Below, piece by piece: positions 50,489 through 53,695 of a stretch of 53,695 bases of DNA. How positions within the stretch are numbered: the first letter of the stretch is position 1; every line of letters starts with the position of its first letter. A program made the position numbers and the translations under genes. The notes beneath the pieces were generated by a model. It was not told the DNA's origin and did not search any database. It was given only the letters and a program-made list of their open reading frames with translations. The DNA comes from an uncultured Alphaproteobacteria bacterium (GTDB lineage: Bacteria > Pseudomonadota > Alphaproteobacteria > RF32 > CAG-239), in NCBI GenBank assembly GCA_910587405.1, contig CAJUKS010000012.1:1-53695 (forward strand), in the 5' to 3' direction.

Positions 50489-52251
50489 AGACGATACCTT
50501 CGTCGGTGTGGAAGTTTTTGTGGCACTATTTTTCCCGACAGAAGATTTTGTTTTTTTCGACTCTCGGCGCTATTGTTTCGGGGGAATTTCTGGTCCGGCT
50601 GTCTCTGTATTATGCGGCGCAAATTGTAGAAGTCATAGCCGGCGAGGGCAGTCGGGAACAAATGCTGCACCGGGCGTTGGTGTTGGTGGTGATTGCCTCG
50701 GTCTTGCTGCTGGCCAAAAGTCTGGCGCAGAACTTTATCGCTTTTCTGGAAGCGCGGTTCATGCCGTCCTGCGTGGCTAATGTGGCCAAAGACCTGTTTG
50801 ACTATGCTCATCAGCACTCCACGGCTTTTTTTGCCGAGGAAATGGCCGGTAACATTTCCGGCAAAACCAAAACGATTATCGACAGTATTTATCCGATTTA
50901 TTATAATCTGGTCTGGGGTTTTTTGACTCCGTTGGTGGCCATGCTGATTACGATCGGTTTTGTTGCCGGCATTAACCTGCTTTTGGCATTGATTCTGTTA
51001 ACGCTGAATTTGTTGGTGATTTATGTGATTTATCGCCTCAGCCGCGGCATGGTTCCGGTTTCCGAACGTCGTGCCCGCACCATGTCGGAGGCTAACGGCG
51101 TATTGGTTGACAGCATTACCAACGCCGGTCTGGTTAAAAATTTCAGCCGTTATAAATATGAGAAAAAACACTATTTCAAATATATGAAAACGGCGGCGGC
51201 TGCCGATCGTGCCGAGACCCGCAAATTCGGACAGATTTTTATCTGGCAGAACTTGTTTCGGGCGTTGGTGCAGGTGCTGTTCTACGCGTTGCCGGTGTGG
51301 TATTGGTATATCGGCAAAATCAACATTGCCGATTTTGTATTGTTGCAGTCGCTGATTGCGATTTTGAGCAATACTTTCAGTATGCTTTCGATGAATTTTA
51401 TGCAGTTTTTCAAAATTTACGGCAGCATCCGCGACGGCTTGAATTTGTTGTCGAAGCCCTGTGACGTCCGGGATGCCCCCGGTGCGGCCAAGCTCGGGAT
51501 TTCCGACGCCGCGATAGAGTTTCGCAATATCCAGTACCGTTATAAAGGCGCGCGCTTTTTGTTTGAAGACTTCAATCTGCAAATCGGCGGCGGTGAAAAG
51601 GTCGGGCTGGTAGGACGTTCGGGGTCGGGAAAATCAAGCCTGATAAAACTGTTGTCCCGCTACTACGATCTTCAGGGGGGGACAATTACGATTGACGGTC
51701 AGGACATTACCGGGGTAACTCAGGACAGTCTTCGCCGCCGGATCGCGCTGATTCCTCAGGATCCGAGCTTATTTAACCGCAGCATTATCGAAAATATCCG
51801 TTACGGGCGTCCTCAGGCCACCGATGAAGAAGTGTTTGAAGCGGCGCAGCAGGCATATATTCATGATTTTATCGTTAAACTGCCGGAAGGCTATCAAACC
51901 AAGGTCGGCGAACGCGGCGTCATGCTTTCGGGCGGAGAGCGCCAACGGGTCGCAATTGCCCGCGCGATTTTGAAAAACGCGCCGATTTTGATTTTGGACG
52001 AAGCGACGTCAGCCCTCGACAGCGAAAGCGAACGCTATATTCAGGAGTCGTTGCGACAACTAATGGCAGGCAAAACGGTGATTGCAATTGCCCATCGCTT
52101 GTCAACCCTCAAGGAAATGGACCGGATAGTGGTGATGGACAAAGGCAAAATTGTTGAAAGCGGCTCGCATTCGGCATTGATTCGCCGCAAGGGCGCCTAT
52201 TGGGGCTTTTATGCGATGCAGTCTTCCGGTTTTATTGAAGCGGAGGATTGA
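50479..52251 (+). CDS. ABC exporter, MsbA/lipid-like half-transporter
   Basis: 590-residue fused half-transporter: six membrane helices in residues 1-310 and a nucleotide-binding domain from about 340. Walker A GRSGSGKSS, Q-loop PQDPSLF, signature LSGGERQR, Walker B ILILDEATSALD and the switch His in AHRLST. A type IV exporter for lipids, peptides or drugs. Because tgt and a LOG protein lead into it without gaps, its substrate cannot be inferred from neighbours. Works as a homodimer. Confidence 0.9.
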   Translation: MEIKTIPSSVWKFLWHYFSRQKILFFSTLGAIVSGEFLVRLSLYYAAQIVEVIAGEGSREQMLHRALVLVVIASVLLLAKSLAQNFIAFLEARFMPSCVANVAKDLFDYAHQHSTAFFAEEMAGNISGKTKTIIDSIYPIYYNLVWGFLTPLVAMLITIGFVAGINLLLALILLTLNLLVIYVIYRLSRGMVPVSERRARTMSEANGVLVDSITNAGLVKNFSRYKYEKKHYFKYMKTAAAADRAETRKFGQIFIWQNLFRALVQVLFYALPVWYWYIGKINIADFVLLQSLIAILSNTFSMLSMNFMQFFKIYGSIRDGLNLLSKPCDVRDAPGAAKLGISDAAIEFRNIQYRYKGARFLFEDFNLQIGGGEKVGLVGRSGSGKSSLIKLLSRYYDLQGGTITIDGQDITGVTQDSLRRRIALIPQDPSLFNRSIIENIRYGRPQATDEEVFEAAQQAYIHDFIVKLPEGYQTKVGERGVMLSGGERQRVAIARAILKNAPILILDEATSALDSESERYIQESLRQLMAGKTVIAIAHRLSTLKEMDRIVVMDKGKIVESGSHSALIRRKGAYWGFYAMQSSGFIEAED

Positions 52252-52253
52252 AA

Positions 52254-53489
52254 ATGCTCAAAGCTGTATGGTCGTTTTTTTTCTTGTCTGCCTTTGCCGC
52301 CGCTTTGTGGCAGAGCGCCGGCGGTGTGCTGACGGTATGGAATGAGATGGCGGCGGCGTTGTTCTCGTCGGCCAAAGCCTCGTTTACGATTGCGCTCAAT
52401 CTGACCGGTATGTTGTGCCTGTGGCTGGGACTGTTGAAAATTGCCGAAAAATCCGGAATTACCGAGATGCTGGCTCGCTTGCTGAAACCGTTGTTTGTGC
52501 GGATTATGCCGGGTGTTCCGGCCGATTCTCCGGCCATCGGCTCGATGGTTATGAATATTGCCGCCAACGTTTTAGGACTGGACAATGCCGCGACTCCGGC
52601 CGGGTTAAAGGCAATGGAGCAGCTTCAGGAGGTCAATCCGCACAAGGATCGCGCGTCTGACGCTCAGATTTTGTTTATGGTGATCAATTCTTCGGCGGTG
52701 ACTCTGATTCCGATGACGATTTTGATGTATCGTTCAGAGCTTGGCAGCAGCAGTCCGGCAGCGGTTTTTATTCCGATTTTGTTGGCCACCTCGGTTTCGA
52801 CTTTGGTCGGTTTTTTGTCTGTGGCCTGGGTTCAGAAGCTGAATGTGTTCAATCGGGTTGTTTTAGGCTGGATGTTGTTTTGGGCCGGTTCGGTTGCCGC
52901 GGTTGCCTGGGCTTTTTTGCGGCTTCCGGTTGATGTCCGGACTGAGGTTTCGGCCGCGACGGGAAATTTTCTCCTGATTTTGATTATCGTTTGGTTTATT
53001 TCGTGGGGCTTGTGGAAAAGAATTGATGTTTACGAAGTTTTTATCGAAGGTGCCAAAGAAGGATTTAAAATTGCGGTGACCATTATTCCGTATCTGGTGG
53101 CGATGCTGGTCGCCATTGCCGTTTTTCGGGCGTCGGGAATGTTTGGCCTGCTGTTGGACGGTTTGCAAAATCTGTTGGCTTTTGCCAAAATCGATACCGA
53201 ATTTATCCCGGCTTTGCCGACGGCCCTGATGAAACCGCTTTCCGGAAGCGGGGCGCGCGCTTTGATGATCGAAACGTTGCAAAACTATGGGGCCGACAGC
53301 TTTCCGGGGTTTGTCGCTTCGGTCGTACAGGGGTCTACGGAAACCACTTTTTATGTTTTGGCGGTTTATTTCGGCGCGGTAAAAATTTCTAAGACCAGGG
53401 CCGCCCTTCCTTGCGCATTGCTGGCAGACCTTGCCGGAATCGTTGCTGCAATTATGCTCAGCTACTTTTTTTATATGCCGCGCATTTAA
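52254..53489 (+). CDS. Fused SpmA/SpmB nucleoside-recognition membrane protein
   Basis: 411 residues, about ten membrane segments, containing two Gate (nucleoside recognition) domains equivalent to SpmA (1-200) and SpmB (220-411). Motifs: ADSPAIGSMVMNIAANVLGLDNAATP and GSGARALMIE with GSTETTFYVLAVYFG. In Firmicutes the separate genes affect spore core dehydration, and here it occurs in a Gram-negative. Start at the ATG at 52254, three bases after the ABC stop with GGAGG upstream. Last gene of the operon. Role unknown outside spore formers. Confidence 0.88.
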   Translation: MLKAVWSFFFLSAFAAALWQSAGGVLTVWNEMAAALFSSAKASFTIALNLTGMLCLWLGLLKIAEKSGITEMLARLLKPLFVRIMPGVPADSPAIGSMVMNIAANVLGLDNAATPAGLKAMEQLQEVNPHKDRASDAQILFMVINSSAVTLIPMTILMYRSELGSSSPAAVFIPILLATSVSTLVGFLSVAWVQKLNVFNRVVLGWMLFWAGSVAAVAWAFLRLPVDVRTEVSAATGNFLLILIIVWFISWGLWKRIDVYEVFIEGAKEGFKIAVTIIPYLVAMLVAIAVFRASGMFGLLLDGLQNLLAFAKIDTEFIPALPTALMKPLSGSGARALMIETLQNYGADSFPGFVASVVQGSTETTFYVLAVYFGAVKISKTRAALPCALLADLAGIVAAIMLSYFFYMPRI

Positions 53490-53695
53490 GACGGGACGTG
53501 ACAATTCGTTTTAGGCTGTAAGCGTTGAGAGACAACGTTTATATGGCAAAACAGGCTATTGCAAAAAAAGGTACGTTAAAATGCAAGGAAAAGCAAGACC
53601 AAAAATCAAGCCTTAGCGAAGAAATTTTGTGCAGCAAAAAAACGTACAATATTTTCAATCACCTAACCTAACAATTTTAATAAAGGGGAATGATT

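Noticed and set aside
53543..53671. 42-codon frame after the spm gene
   Set aside because: Lys-rich, no Shine-Dalgarno site, no recognisable similarity. The last 200 bases look like an intergenic or leader region of the next gene.
1..53695. CRISPR arrays, insertion sequences, prophage and integrase genes
   Set aside because: No direct repeat arrays, transposase or phage structural motifs were seen. The lone GH108 gene is not enough to call a prophage.

Overview
This is a 53.7 kb chromosomal stretch of about 50% GC from a Gram-negative bacterium. I read it as an alphaproteobacterium, probably an uncultured host-associated lineage. The grounds are hslV-hslU-hemW, the short psd-pssA pair, der-bamB-yfgM, murI, gpsA, a class II fba and a fused spmA/spmB. 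The order-level placement is inference. Coding density is high, most genes have clear Shine-Dalgarno sites, and many end at hairpin terminators. No phage, insertion sequence, CRISPR array or rRNA is visible. One tRNA, Leu(UAA), is present.

Layout. 1-3.2 kb: two glycosyltransferases and a convergent acyltransferase (surface glycan). 3.5-4.4 kb: slyX, a flavin reductase-like protein and an overlapping 45-aa rubredoxin. 4.5-8.1 kb: a TRZ/ATZ amidohydrolase, a cold-shock protein, an MntP-type exporter, a small secreted protein and an MccF-like S66 peptidase. 8.3-12.9 kb: a large unrecognised locus encoding acidic, repeat-bearing proteins, with reading-frame breaks. 13-19.7 kb: a CPA1 antiporter, murI, hslV-hslU-hemW and an AmpG-like permease. 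19.7-23.6 kb: a flavin reductase with a long basic tail, a papain-like (C39-like) protein and two tandem unrecognised paralogues. 23.8-28.4 kb: a CPA2 antiporter, a membrane-anchored protein, an EF-hand protein and gpsA. 28.4-30.2 kb: two genes without Shine-Dalgarno sites and of foreign appearance. 30.3-36.9 kb: tRNA-Leu, psd-pssA, and the leftward group der, bamB, yfgM and a membrane protein. 37-45.1 kb: an RNA methyltransferase, a lipoprotein, tkt, fba, a GH108 lysozyme-like protein facing a small Cys-rich exported protein, and an FAD-dependent dehydrogenase. 45.3-53.5 kb: a ferritin-like protein, rpe and an orphan PhoB-like regulator, two more genes without Shine-Dalgarno sites, then a tight operon tgt-LOG-ABC exporter-spmAB.

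How they work together. Most genes are housekeeping: envelope assembly, phospholipid synthesis, peptidoglycan precursor supply, protein quality control, central carbon metabolism and tRNA modification. Rubredoxin, two flavin reductase-like proteins and a ferritin-like protein suggest life at low oxygen with defence against it.

Best candidates for undescribed biology: the 8.3-12.9 kb locus, which may encode a single protein of about 1,515 residues now split by two one-base shifts; the 21.8-23.6 kb paralogues, which share an identical nine-residue motif at the same position; the flavin reductase with an RNA-binding-like basic tail; and the GH108 protein with its convergent Cys-rich exported neighbour.
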